DNA of 64,000 nt from Flabesymbios commensalis (GCA_964017125.1 OZ024909.1:75087673-75151672); one strand, 5' to 3'. Counted from the first letter of the stretch, positions 45,669-56,451 are shown. A program made the numbers and translations. Notes: generated by a model from the letters alone, not told the origin.

Positions 45669-46341
45669 TTAAAAATTCATACAGCTACAAAACGGGCATG
45701 GTGGGACCGTCACGTGTAGGCCCACAGTAGTATATATAGAGTACAGGGCTGTAGGCATACAGTAACCTACTGTACAGGGCGACGGCATTAATATCATCAA
45801 CTAAACTGATTACAAGATACTACTTAAACGATACATTGACCCAGTGCTGTTTTAATGTTGGTCCAACGTCTGCGACGCTGGTCCAGCATTGAGCCAACAT
45901 TGGACAAATGTACTATGTTTGAGAGACAGTCCACCTGCCCAGCTAACACAACACATTGTATAACATTTATACAACGTCGGCCCAACGTCTTCGACCTCGG
46001 TCCAACATTGTATAAAATCATACAAATGTTTTGTGTTCACTGGGTGTCAATATAAGCTTTGGGTTAACCAGTTTCGACATCCCCGCAGTAATACAGTCAG
46101 TTTGTTTGCAACCCAGTGACCAAGTAGGGGACAGGGCTAATGGCTTTGAATTATTAACTCATAGATGTCGCTCAAGTATATATGAAGTTGCTGTGATTTA
46201 AGAGCTTGCTCTTAATGAGGCTTTGGGTATGAGACGCATATTTAGCATTATTATGGAATAGGGCCTAGGCCTACCCACTGGCACTATTGCATTCTGGGGG
46301 ACCTTTGTCCCGCGAATTTTGACAGTTGACCATACCTTTAA
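45669..46341 (+). mobile_element. TTAA-3 element, copy a
   Basis: TTAA at 45669-45672 and 46338-46341 flank 665 bp that starts near AATTCATACAGCTAC and ends TTGACCATACCT. Copy b at 55094-55735 shares the whole length, including two embedded palindromic MITE cores. The ends are not obviously inverted, so the TTAA flanks are the main evidence that this is a unit. Confidence 0.65.
45938..46044. mobile_element. Palindromic MITE, complete 107-bp copy
   Basis: CCCAGCTAACACAACACATT at the left pairs with AATGTTTTGTGTTCACTGGG at the right, and the core is CGGCCCAACGTCTTCGAC. Embedded in TTAA-3 copy a. Equivalent to 55330-55437. Confidence 0.85.
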
Positions 46342-46514
46342 GGTGGTGAGACCTCAAGAAGGCAAATTATGAATGTACGCCTAAAGATACTGAATAAGCT
46401 AGTATAATTTTCGCTCAAATAACATAATATGGCGAAGTTGCATATATAAAAAAGTAAAATGCAAACTAGGCGCAGATAAAACGATCACATAGACACACAC
46501 ATCGCGTGGATACT

Positions 46515-46710
46515 TTAACTCTTGACGCGCTAAGCGCGACTCTAGTCGTTTTTAATCCGTTTTATTATTGGAAAGAAAATTAATGTTTAAACAGCAAGAA
46601 TTGCAAATGCTTAGTCTAAAAATAATTTTTATTCACTTGAAGTTGTGGGTCGCCGTAGCGAGACACAACTTCAAGTGGATGAAAATATAAATAATTTAAT
46701 TTAGCGGTTT
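46515..46710 (+). mobile_element. TTAA-6 element, partial copy
   Basis: TTAA 46515-46518 then CTCTTGACGCGCTAAGCGCG; contains the hairpin CACTTGAAGTTGTGGGTCG / GAGACACAACTTCAAGTG. The right end is decayed (TTAGCGGTTTTA). Confidence 0.65.
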
Positions 46711-48580
46711 TATCGTAAATTATCTATAAAATTATTATAAATTATCTGACAATTATCAGTAGTTTTGCTTGTAAAAAATATAGAGACCCATTTACGAAAA
46801 TTCTAGCGACGTGTCCTAGTTAACCAGCTTTATTACTTTAATTGACTTTCTTCATTTTAAGTTCTGAAATATTTCACAAAACTTACAAACTTGATAAAGG
46901 CACTAGTCAATCAATGAATTATTGTGATTATCAGGTCTTAAATTGTTCTCTGCCTCGTTTGAACATTATTCATGTTGTTCTATCACCACTATATACAGAT
47001 TAGAACAATTTCAGTACAGGAGTTGATTTTGATGTCAGAGTCTGGAGTGTGCTCTAGCATTGCACCAACTGGCATATTTTGAACATAATATATTCGTTAA
47101 AAAAGTATATTCAATCACAATAAGTTTGTTCTCAGCTTTCATTTCCGAAATTCTACTTGTGTATTTCTTAATATCAGATTTTTTTTAACTTTGAGATGTG
47201 AAATCGGGGGCCCTGGTGCAGTGGTTAAAGCTGTCTGCTTGGAATGTCAGAAATCGCGGGTGCGAACCCCGCTATGGCATTCAAGTTTCAAAGAGACAAA
47301 ATGTTTCTTTCCCGCTCACTCGTAAAAATTCAATATTGTGGGGAGCCTCCGTGACCTAGATGTAGCGTGCTCGACCTCGGACCGCCGGTATAAGTATAAA
47401 CCATGACAATAAGGACACATTTAGATTGTATTTGACATGATTGTACTTGAGTATTCAATTAAATCAGTTCATTTCTAACGGTATCAGTCTTAATATGAAT
47501 TCACAACTTTGTACAACCCGGCCCGCCCCTATCTTTACATACAATACTTGGCAAATTATATAATTGAAAGTCAAAGTTCGCCTAGATATGAGATGATATA
47601 GGCCTAAAAAAACAGTTAGCCTTAGGACTATTTATATTATTTTGTGTTAAGTAATATCTCTCAAGTAAAGCTATTACCACATAAAATCGAGAGGGTCATG
47701 ACAAAAATTCCACTTATTTTCAAGATGTATGCCTATTGCCGGTTTCATTGATCAGTATCAACAATCATCTCTTCAATACCACGAGTGGTGGTCATCTCAA
47801 CACGTACAATTGTTATTGTGACGGTGCGCAATCGGTCACTAGGTGGCTCTTGTGTGCTTAGCCATCAGTCACTAGGTGGCTGACGCAATTGATCGATTTC
47901 CAGTGGAGCCGTCTCAAAAGAATAATAGGCCTAATGTTTGTTTAATTTTGGTTTAATATTTAGATCTAGTCCAACATACACAGCCAACACGGAACGTTAA
48001 TTATATGTCTAATGTTGTTGGATTAACACATCATAGAATTCATCATAAGTGTCTTAGCAGAAATGCACAAAATAAATCTGTCTTGTGCATTTCTGGTCTT
48101 AGTTAGCTATTCCCGCTTCATTTGAAGACACAGGCCTATGTTATGGGTCTATGGTCATCGTATTTTTTTAGGGGCGAGGATCTATAGGCCTAATCAAGAA
48201 TGTTTTAGGGGCGTACTTGTTCGTCCATAGATAATCCGCACAGCACCACAAGCATAGGCCTATATCAATCAATATTTGCGACAGTGGCAAAATGCCCAGA
48301 CGTGTAGACCCTTGTCATGGGAGCGAGGCCGTCAATACACATGATCCGTCAAATGAGAGTGTACACGCTATGAAGTGTACGCAATTCATACACAAATTCA
48401 TACAGCCTCCTCAATACACTCTTTAATATTTGTTGATAGGCCTGTTATCTCCTTGCAGAGAACAAACACATTATAGCAAGAGACGTATGGTTTGTATGTT
48501 AAATCAATCTATAGCCTAATATTTGTAATCATTTTGTCATGTTTTTTAAACATGGCCATTAATTATGCCATGGTGTCTGA
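46711..48580. other. Mostly unique non-coding sequence with a SINE remnant
   Basis: No gene. It is rich in TAGGCCTA-type octamers between 47600 and 48450. A short direct repeat, GTCACTAGGTGGCT, occurs at about 47837 and 47867. A hairpin CAGAAATGCACAA / TTGTGCATTTCTG lies at about 48058-48095. Confidence 0.5.
47205..47395 (+). mobile_element. Dimeric tRNA SINE, 3'-truncated copy
   Basis: The head GGTGCAGTGGTTAAAGC and B-box GGGTGCGAACCCC differ from copies 1 and 2. The linker (GTTTCTTTCCCGCTCACTC, ATATTGTGGGGAGCCTCC) and the start of the second unit (GTGACCTAGATGTAGCGTGC) match. It stops after GACCGCCGG. Possibly a sister subfamily with a different first tRNA unit. Confidence 0.72.
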
Positions 48581-49305
48581 TGCTGCTCTCACACATACCG
48601 AATTAGCTGACGAGGTCGCCGGCCGGGGTCGCCGGTTACAAGTGTCAGACAGTTACCCCGTCTAATAGCGAATAGTATGCTATTAAAATTATAGCGAGTG
48701 TGCTTACGAAGGAAAATATTTGACATTCTCTCAAAATTCGCCGCAATCGCCGAGTGTTTGTAAATGTAAGCGTTGGTAACAAATTCGGGACGTTCGTAAG
48801 TCATTCTCCACCTGCTTACGAATATCGACTTATTTAGGAAGCGTCTAGCTAAGATTTCAGTCCTCGGTCAAGCACTTGCCAGTACAGTCACGCTGGGGCT
48901 AGGAAGCGTCCCCGAAATTTTAGCGAATGTTGCGAATGATTTCATTCGCCGTCACTTTTCGTAAGAATTCGCAAGCCTTTGAAGGCTTTGGTAACGTTGG
49001 TAAGGCAATCGGAAGCATTTGCAACGTTCGTTTTAAAGGCAGTCGCAAGGCAGTCGCAGCATTTATTTGATATTATTCCTAGTCCCATTTTGCACCATTC
49101 GCAACGACTGTTAGCAATTCGTAAGGCATTGGGGAGCGTTGGTAAGCATTCGCAGTGCATTTGCAATATCTTCGTAAGGAGAGGTCGAGGGATGTCCGAG
49201 GTGAAAATAGTCGCTATCTAGACTTTTCACAATTTTTGGGCGAATTTACTGCGAATTTCAAAGATTCATATTCGCTAGCATATTCGCCTATGTGTGAGAG
49301 CAGCA
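48581..49305. mobile_element. 725-bp TIR element with TGCTGCTCTCACACATA ends
   Basis: TGCTGCTCTCACACATA at the left and its exact complement TATGTGTGAGAGCAGCA at the right. No convincing target duplication is visible beyond AT. The interior is rich in CG and in phrases such as ATTCGCAA, GGTAAGGCA and AACGTTGG, unlike its surroundings. No coding capacity is recognised; frames on both strands overlap (48942-49166, 48979-49221). Confidence 0.75.
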
Positions 49306-49960
49306 TAAAATTAAGAAGGAATTAGACCCTTCTCTATAGATAGGGCCTACTTTGCACCACTGTACCCACCATTTAATGACACCCATCACGGCATCACACA
49401 GGGAATGTTGACTCGATGTTGACCCAATGCTGTGGCAATGGCATGTGTGTTGGTTTAATAACAGGCGCGGATCCGACCTATAATAATAGATGGATACTAT
49501 AACGATATATCTGCAGCTACAGATTATACCCTACTCTCTCCGTAATGATATTCTGCTCCGCATCGTCTGCTGAAGGTGAACAATAGGAGATTGTTCCCCG
49601 TGATTTCTATAATTATTCCAATTAACCAAGTACTGTGGCCAACATAGTCGTCGTGACATTAAAGTAGGTGAGTCGTCACGAGTACAAATTATGGGCCCAA
49701 CCGCAAGCGCAGCATGGTCAACGTCCACAGGAGTTGGATCTGCCTCAATGTAAATATTATAGTACATCACTACGACGCTGCTATAAAGTGGATGAGTCGT
49801 TTCGTTTGACCGATTAAAAATATTTACTTTCTACTCCTTGCCACGTTGATTATGCAGCGCACGCGGATGGGCCTACGATGTCATTGTGTCAGTGTGTTTA
49901 GGGAATCGTGACAGCACACCTAGGTCTCAAAAAAAATCAAATCATTACAAAAAAACGGTT
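49306..49960. other. Non-coding sequence
   Basis: A weak palindromic-family core lies at about 49410-49450 (TTGACTCGATGTTGACCCAAT). 49685-49775 is the partner of the dispersed fragment at 38705-38795. No gene. Confidence 0.5.
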
Positions 49961-49964
49961 AGAT

Positions 49965-50225
49965 CCTAAGAGGGAGGGGTAGATTCTGAAAGCCACCATA
50001 AACTGCTCCAGGGGTATATTTTAGCATCTACTCCAGGCTAGATTCTGGGATGCCCACAATCTAGGATAGGTTAGGAGGGGTAGATCTTGAGGGAGTCGCA
50101 TATATATTTGTGAAAAGGGGTATATTTTCTGAGAGGGAGGGGTAGATTCTGCCAGTGTTGCATAGTCCTATTGTTTTTTTAAAAGGAGTATATATTCTGG
50201 AGGGAAGGGTAGATTTCGGAAGCCT
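49965..50225. repeat. Degenerate tandem repeat with GAGGGAGGGGTAGATTCTG
   Basis: The phrase or a variant recurs at about 49969, 50082, 50138 and 50200, with GGGGTATATTTT-type spacers. Units of roughly 60-110 bp are poorly conserved. Confidence 0.65.
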
Positions 50226-51450
50226 AAGACACTTCGCATAATCACTAAAAAAGGAGTTTGCTTTTTTTTACAACTAATGAACAATTTTTGTTTACATGCA
50301 AGTATTTCAATATTAGTCAGTGGAGACGGTGCAGGTTGGGAATTTTCTCACAGTTCTGTATACCTGAACCTATGTATGGATAGTGACAAGGAAACCGAAG
50401 CAGGTGTGGCTTGATAACGAGAGAAGCTTTTGGTGAGGAGAGCTTATATAGTGTGATGACGCTTCCTCATTCTGTCAATTTTAACTGTGGTAAGCTGCTC
50501 CCTTGGAGCTCTCATTTCAACAAATTCTAATAGTTGCATCTAAATCAACCACCTCACCTTGAATCTACAGTGTTTCTGATCTGTCGTCATGTCGCTCTGA
50601 CGACAAGCTTTCCAACCTTCCGAAAAAACAGTCTATTCTGACGACAATGATATATACCCGGTACCAAAAAAAGGTTACTTTTCGGTGTTTCATTTGTGAA
50701 AAATGTATTGTTTCAAATCTTGAAATGTACCTTTACATATCACTATAAGCCACCTATAAAGCTTGCTCTGAAAAATAAATCCGGAGGGCATCAGGGTTGG
50801 AGTGAGAATCTTCATATTATCCGACTCCAATTTTTTTCAAAGCCAGGAGCATTGATCTATTATCACGATTATGATGATGTCTGATGAGAGCTCAACTGGG
50901 TACGCTCTTTTCACAGTACATTGGATTAGAACATTTAGATAGTAGACCCTTTCCCGCTTGGCATATAGCAAAATGATTCAGATCACTTCGGTGTTACTTT
51001 ACTCGTTGGAAATTTTCCTGTCTGACTACCTATCACAGTTAATTGGTAACGATCCAGATCACTTTTGTTTTACCTTACTCGTTGAAAAATTTCCTTTCTG
51101 ACTACCTGCCACAGTTAATTGGTAACCATGGTAATGAACCGATTAAAATGACACAATCAGATAAGATTTGGAGTTCCACTCCGTTTAGTAATCAGTTATG
51201 CTAAGATCGTACATATCACACTGAAGATCACAGATTATCCAACCAAATCTCAGCATGCATCGGTCTGAAATAGGTAAACGGAATGTGTAAGATAAAAAAG
51301 AGGATTGTAATGAGCTGAAGTGACTCCCATAGTTTTCCGTAGCTTCAGGCATTTGAAATGATAAAGGAAGATTATTGATTCAGAGAGAGAGATAATGTGT
51401 ATGTCTATGAGCGAACACGGTTGAAGGGTTCAACATTGTTCATGGGATGT
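50226..51450. other. Non-coding sequence
   Basis: A ~75-bp direct repeat is visible at about 50968-51050 and 51052-51128 (CAGATCACTT, TTACTCGTTG, TTGGTAAC). No gene supported. Confidence 0.5.
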
Positions 51451-51453
51451 GCT

Positions 51454-51540
51454 TCTTCCCACGCAAGGCCCGGCTTTTCCGAGGTCACAGATCGAGATTC
51501 TGTCTGCGACCTCGTGAGAAGCCGAGCCTTGCGTGGGAAG
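51454..51540. repeat. 87-bp imperfect hairpin
   Basis: CTTCCCACGCAAGGCCCGGCTT at the left pairs with AAGCCGAGCCTTGCGTGGGAAG at the right, with further pairing of GAGGTC and GACCTC around the loop. It is GC-richer than its surroundings. Two opposite frames (51397-51609, 51430-51645) overlap it and are shadows of the symmetry. Confidence 0.8.
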
Positions 51541-52055
51541 ATGGGAATGTGCTGTACACATACTGTCTGCATACATAACTATTTTATCGCTGCAAGTACA
51601 ATATGCTAAAAACTGTGAAATACGTATAGGACACTTATAACACAAGTTGGGAACACACTGGGTCGCTTGAACTCCTAATGTTGACCACCTAGGGGGTGGA
51701 CGCCAGTAGGGAATTTAAGCTACCATTACTTAGTGTGTAAGATTCTTACCTTGTATTACCATGATTATATTTATGTTATTGCATATACTGTTCATTTAAC
51801 ATGTTTAATACAAACATCAGTGTACGCAATTGAGAGATAAAGTAAGCAAAACAAAACAGTTTTGTGGGTAACAACTAACAATTGGGAGCTGTCGTCAGTC
51901 AAATTTGATATAAACAGGTACGGAGAGAAGCTTACACTATTTTGTAGACTTTGTAATAGATGTATAAAGCATAAGTTGTACCACATTTTGTCACTAAAAA
52001 ATGTGTTTTATTTGTTTTTTGCAGATATCATAAAAATCTGTCACAAAAAACTGTC
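51541..52055. other. Upstream flank of the TRIM-like frame
   Basis: AT-rich. A pyrimidine-rich tract followed by CAG (about 52010-52023, TTTGTTTTTTGCAG) would serve as a splice acceptor 32 bases before the ATG, so the coding block could be an internal or first coding exon. No upstream coding exon is identified. Confidence 0.4.
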
Positions 52056-52727
52056 ATGACGTCACACACGTCTTCTATGACGTCAAAACCCTCCTCAATG
52101 ACGTCGCACAAGGCTTCCATGGTTACTGTAGGGGAGATGTTGAAGTGTAGACTATGTCAATCAGATACTGTAGATCCTCGAGTGTTAGATTGCCAGCACA
52201 CATACTGTTATCAATGTCTGCAGGATTACTCAGATCAGCAGCACCAGAGCCGGCGTCAGATAACATGTCCTACGTGTAAACAAAACACTAATACACGCCA
52301 TGGTTTACATAATCTACCAGTCAATATGTTCTTTCTTCAGGTGCAGATTTTCTGTGAACCTTTTTTGGACAGCTCTCGGGCGTTCAGAGCCCGGCCGGGA
52401 CAAATCAGTAATATATCACTGGCTTCGTACTGCCAAGTGTGTCATAAAAACACAGATGTATGTAAATGTACCACGAAATCACCACCTCTGTTTATGCCAC
52501 AGCCTCCACCGGCACCCAAAGTCCTCCCGCAACTAAAGACAATGAAAAGCTGCCCATCTCATTCTCAAGAATTTCTACGGTTATACTGCGTGGTGTGTAA
52601 AGTGGCTATGTGTTTGCTTTGTTTTATTGTTAACCACTCGGGACATAAATGTGAAGATTTGACTGATCAGCTGAACAATCTTGATGCTAATAGTAATGAC
52701 CAGGCTAATGCTAAGCCGTCAAGCTGA
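52056..52727 (+). CDS. TRIM-family RING/B-box protein (E3 ubiquitin ligase-like), 223 residues, possibly one exon
   Basis: A complete C3HC4 RING is visible: C31, C34, C46, H48, C51, C54, C71 and C74. Residues 126-138 (C-x2-C-x6-C-x-C) look like a cut-down first B-box. A full B-box 2 follows: C166, H169, C178, C181, C186, C189, H194 and H197. RING proteins of this class bind E2 enzymes and transfer ubiquitin, and B-boxes help self-assembly; that role is inferred from family. The N-terminus repeats MTS(H/K)xxS three times before M22, which is a plausible alternative start near the RING. Coiled coil and C-terminal NHL, filamin or SPRY domains are absent, so either it continues in a later exon or it is truncated. 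A possible acceptor lies at about 52023. SINE relics follow at 52750. It is the only convincing host coding sequence in the window. Confidence 0.8.
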   Translation: MTSHTSSMTSKPSSMTSHKASMVTVGEMLKCRLCQSDTVDPRVLDCQHTYCYQCLQDYSDQQHQSRRQITCPTCKQNTNTRHGLHNLPVNMFFLQVQIFCEPFLDSSRAFRARPGQISNISLASYCQVCHKNTDVCKCTTKSPPLFMPQPPPAPKVLPQLKTMKSCPSHSQEFLRLYCVVCKVAMCLLCFIVNHSGHKCEDLTDQLNNLDANSNDQANAKPSS

Positions 52728-52749
52728 TATATGTTTCGTTCAGCTCTTA

Positions 52750-52930
52750 TGCTTAAATGTTTCTTTGCCGCTCACTCGTAAATATTAGAGATTGTAGGGA
52801 GCCTTGTCACCATGTTTCGAAGAAATAAAATGTTTTTTCCCAGCTCACTCGTAAAGATTCAGTATTGTCAGATTGTGCGGAGCTTCTATGATTTAAAGAT
52901 AGGGTGCTCAACATTAGACCTCCAGGATTT
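52750..52930 (+). mobile_element. Two overlapping SINE relics after the TRIM frame
   Basis: The linker signature of the dimeric SINE appears twice: TTTCTTTGCCGCTCACTCG...TTGTAGGGAGCC and TTTTTTCCCAGCTCACTCG...TTGTGCGGAGCTTC, the second followed by a worn second unit (AGATAGGGTGCTCAACATT, GGATTTGAA). Strongly diverged, so old. Confidence 0.6.
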
Positions 52931-53454
52931 GAATTAGGATACATTTTATTCCTTTAAAATATGGGACAGTATTCACAAAGCGGTTCTCGAGCTTTGTTGT
53001 GATTTGTTGAGATGGCCATCTCGGCCAATGACATGGTGAAGATCTCGGTGAAATATTTGGTGAATACCAGCTCATTCATACCAGTATGTCAGACAGGCAG
53101 CTTAGACTGCTACATTATTCATAAATATGGTATTGCTATTTTTTTTCCAATATGTTTGTGTATAACAATTTCAGAGCCATGATCGATTTTTGACGTCATA
53201 TTCTGATGTAAAAAATTCTGATGTCTCTGGGCTAAAAGAATTAACACCTTATAATGACGTATACCAATGAAATAAACATTCAAATGAATCACAAAGAGCA
53301 AACATATAATAAAATGTATATACAGATAGGCCCTACATGACTTATGTTATTTTACCAATTGTGGAGTATTATAATATTTAATATTGAACGTTTTATGACA
53401 TAAGGTCATATTCGCGGCTTGTAGTGGATTAAGATAACAATTGTCAATTCAGGC
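52931..53454. other. Non-coding sequence with a TTAA-5 scrap
   Basis: 53175-53330 contains degenerate TTAA-5 landmarks (TTTTGACGTCATATTCTGA, TTCAAATGAATCACAAAGAGC). 53405-53455 resembles an end of TTAA-4 (GGCTTGTAGTGGAT, AGGCTTAA). No gene. Confidence 0.45.
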
Positions 53455-53702
53455 TTAACCCTAACAGTGTGGGGATAGACTTTAGTCGTCAGAATCTGAC
53501 GTCTGTAGACGTCAGATTCTGACGACTAAATTCTATCCCCGCACTGTAAGAGTAAACATATTTCTAATGGTCGTAGACCCATAACATAGGTATTCAAATG
53601 AATCAGAAAGAGCTGACTAAGACATTTATGATGATTGCAAAGTGATAAAAACCCTTTGGTTTCTATGTTTTTATAAAAAATATTCAGCGCTGTAGGGGTT
53701 AA
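53455..53702 (+). mobile_element. TTAA-5 MITE, copy d
   Basis: TTAA 53455-53458 and 53699-53702 flank 240 bp that starts CCCTAACAGTGTGGGGA and ends GCGCTGTAGGGG. It has the same internal hairpin (GTCAGAATCTGACGTC pair around 53510) and GGTCGTAGACCCATAACA landmark as copy c. Confidence 0.8.
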
Positions 53703-53935
53703 AGGGTTAAAGAAGATCCAAGTTATTTTATTTAAATTTTCACATTGGTATTTTAAATTATAGTACAGTCAAGGTTCAAAGTTAAGGGTAGTCCGCTAGT
53801 CCGAACACTAGTAAAAATAGCTGCGGACTAGTAAACATTTATGTTTGCTAGTACCGCCGGTCTAGTAAAAAACTGCGCCTCAGTGATTCCATTAATCCTA
53901 GAGGGGGAGACGTAATTGATCATGCAGTAGCGGTA

Positions 53936-55097
53936 TTAAGACTACGGCGGCCGTTGTCTCAGTAGGTCGACGGCTTGCGTTTGTTGCGGTACAACGTTGA
54001 TTAGATGTTGGGCCAGCGGCGTAGACGGTAAACCAACATCAAATCAACGTTGGGTCTTGTGTTTACTGGGACAAGACTGTCATGTTGGGGGTTGTAAAGG
54101 TAGGGTGTAAGTGTTGCGGCGATATAAGAAAAGGTGGCCCAGCACTGGCACAGCTCCGGGCCGTCGTCACGGATTTGTCTGGAAGGAACAGTTCTAATCG
54201 CCAGCCGACACAGAAAACGTCATGCCGTGTCCTATTCTGACCTCAGAGAGCGGGGGCTGACCTGAGCGACATCTATGTGTTGAGAATGGCCGTGTCCATC
54301 CAATGATGGTCTAATTAATGTTGGCCCACCGTCTGAGACGTTGTCCCAATTTTAAAACAATAATGGGTAAATATCAGTTTTAAAACACTAGTGAGTGAAT
54401 GTTCTAACTTAGCTGTATCTACCACGAACTAGCTGACTGGCCTTACCTTCATTCTTTGTCTGCGAGGCTGGCCTTCAACCAGCACTAATTGACCCTGCCT
54501 TGTTGTCCATAGACTTTCACATTTTATTTCAAATTAAGTGTACAATATATATATGTGGTGATATAATGTGGTGATAGTTAAATTTGATATTTTATAAACA
54601 TCGCTAATATTGTCAAAGGTTTATTGTTGCGCCTGTTTTCTTTCAATATCATATTAAAATTATTCCTATGTACTTTAACACCATCGCCCCCCTCCCCCCT
54701 CCTTATCAGTGTCCCCGCTGTTTGACAGCCTAGCAATGAATGAGCTGCTCACTGACTGATCTATTTAGTGGCTTATCTGATCCAGTTTCTGTTGTGTACT
54801 CACACGCTTCATAATCATTGCTCATGGCAAATAATTACTTTTTAGTAGAAAACAATTCCAAGGAATAAGGTTATAACAAGATCACGAATGCTTCGCTATT
54901 TGACGGGTTCTACGGTCCCGAAACGCCCAGAAAAGCGTGATAGAGAAGATATGATTAAGGATAAGAGAGAGGGGCCGTATTTAAGATAAAACGAAGAGAA
55001 CCCGTGGGTATAAAGAGGCATGAGATAGAGAGCAAACTTGGGTTCGATAAGACAAAGAGAAGGCAGTGATGGTCTGTAAGCCATGTCGCCGGTTTAA
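53936..55097 (+). repeat. Duplicated segment A
   Basis: About 1.16 kb, from TTAAGACTACGGCGGCC to CATGTCGCCGGTTT, recurs at 55732-57484 in direct orientation with very high identity. A lacks the two TTAA insertions present in B, so it records their empty sites at 54280-54283 (TTGA) and 54955-54958 (TTAA). It contains palindromic-family pieces at about 53985-54072 and 54310-54350. No gene is evident; a short frame in B (55824-56036) is not conserved in A. Confidence 0.92.
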
Positions 55098-55735
55098 AGA
55101 ATCATTCAGCTTCAAAACGCGCATGCCTGGGATGGTCAAGTGTAGGCCAACAGTAGCCTATTGAGTACAGATTGACGGCATTAATATAGCCACTGAACTG
55201 ATTACAAGATACTACTCAAACGAGACATTGATCCAATGCTGTTTTAATGTTAGGCCAACGTCTGCGACGCTGGCCCAACATTGAACCAACATTAGATAAA
55301 TGTACAATGTTTGAGAGAAAGTCCTCCTGCCCAGCAAACGCAAGACATTTGTATGACATTTATGCAATGTCGGCCCAACGTCTTCGACGTTGGTCCAACA
55401 TTGCATAAAGTCATACAAATGTTTTGTGTTTACTGGGTGACAATACAATCTTGGGGGTCAAGCAGTTTCCAAATCCCAGCAGTAATATAGTCAGTTTGTT
55501 TGCAAGTAGGCGACCAAGTAGGGGCAAAAGACAAGGGCTTTGAATTATTAACTCATAGATGTCGCTCAAGTATATATGAACTTGCTGTGACTTGAGAACT
55601 TGCTCTTAATGAGGCTTTGGGTATGAAACACATATTTAGTATTATTATGGAATAGGGCCTTGGCTTACCCACGGGCACTATTGCCTTCTGGGGGACCCTT
55701 GTCCCGCGAATTTTGACAGTTGACTACACCTTTAA
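55094..55735 (+). mobile_element. TTAA-3 element, copy b, at the duplication junction
   Basis: 634 bp between TTAA 55094-55097 (end of segment A) and TTAA 55732-55735 (start of segment B). Matches 45669-46341 along its length. It sits exactly where A and B would otherwise abut, so it either inserted at a TTAA created by the junction or helped cause the duplication. Confidence 0.7.
55330..55437. mobile_element. Palindromic MITE, complete 108-bp copy
   Basis: CCCAGCAAACGCAAGACATT pairs with AATGTTTTGTGTTTACTGGG across nearly the whole length; the core is CCCAACGTCTTCGACGTTGG. Best copy of the family in the window. Embedded in TTAA-3 copy b, as is a second core at about 55222-55310. Confidence 0.88.
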
Positions 55736-56075
55736 GACTACGGCGGCCGTTGTCTCAGTAGGTCGACGGCTTGCGTTTGTTGCGGTACAACGTTGATTAG
55801 ATGTTGGGCCAGCGGCGTAGACGGTGAACCAACATCAAATCAACGTTGGGTCTTGTGTTTACTGGGACAAGACAGGCATGTTGGGGGTTGTAAAGGTAAG
55901 GTGTAAGTGTTGTGGCGATATAAGAGAAGGTGGCCCAGCACTGGCACAGCTCCGGGCCGTCGTCACGGATTTGTCTGGAAGGAACAGTTATAATCGCCAG
56001 CCGACACAGAAAACGTCATGCCGTGTCCTATTCTGACCTCAGAGAGCTGGGGTTGACATGAGCGACATTTATGTG

Positions 56076-56451
56076 TTAAAGGGACTAGCCCAGGTCTAAA
56101 ATCATAAAAAAATCGGTGATTTTATTTTGGCTTCTTAATATGACCATATGATGTAAACATGTCCATAGACTAGAACTGCAAAAGTTTTTTTATTTTTGTG
56201 CTGCGCATTTACCAGTTAGGCTAGATATAGAGACGAAATTCCCGTATTTCTTATTTTTGACATGGTTGTCAATAATTAGAAGTCAGGAAGTTCGTCTCTA
56301 TATCTAGCCTAACTGGGGAATGCGCAGTACAAAAATTAAAAACTTTTGCAGTTATAGTCTATGGACCTGTTTACATCATATGGTCATATTAAGAAGCCAA
56401 AATAAAATCACCGATTTTTTTATGATTTTACACCTGGGCTAGTCCCTTTAA
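56076..56451. mobile_element. TTAA-1 foldback MITE, copy c, with empty site in segment A
   Basis: 368 bp between TTAA 56076-56079 and 56448-56451. Segment A at 54276-54292 reads GTGTTGAGAATGGCC where B reads GTG-TTAA-element-TTAA-GAATGGCC, so the TTAA duplication is directly observed apart from one substitution in A. Arms pair as in copies a and b. Confidence 0.93.

Larger units (their letters stand above)
45620..46353. mobile_element. Mini GGTCTCACC element split by a TTAA-3 insertion
   Basis: The outer pieces GGTCTCACAACCCCATC...GGATTTCGGCTTATTT (45620-45670) and GGTGGTGAGACC (46342-46353) are the ends of the same element that seeds the 1.10-kb satellite; there the two pieces are joined (CGGCTTATTTAGGGTGGTGAG). 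Here a 665-bp TTAA-3 element lies between them. Confidence 0.75.
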
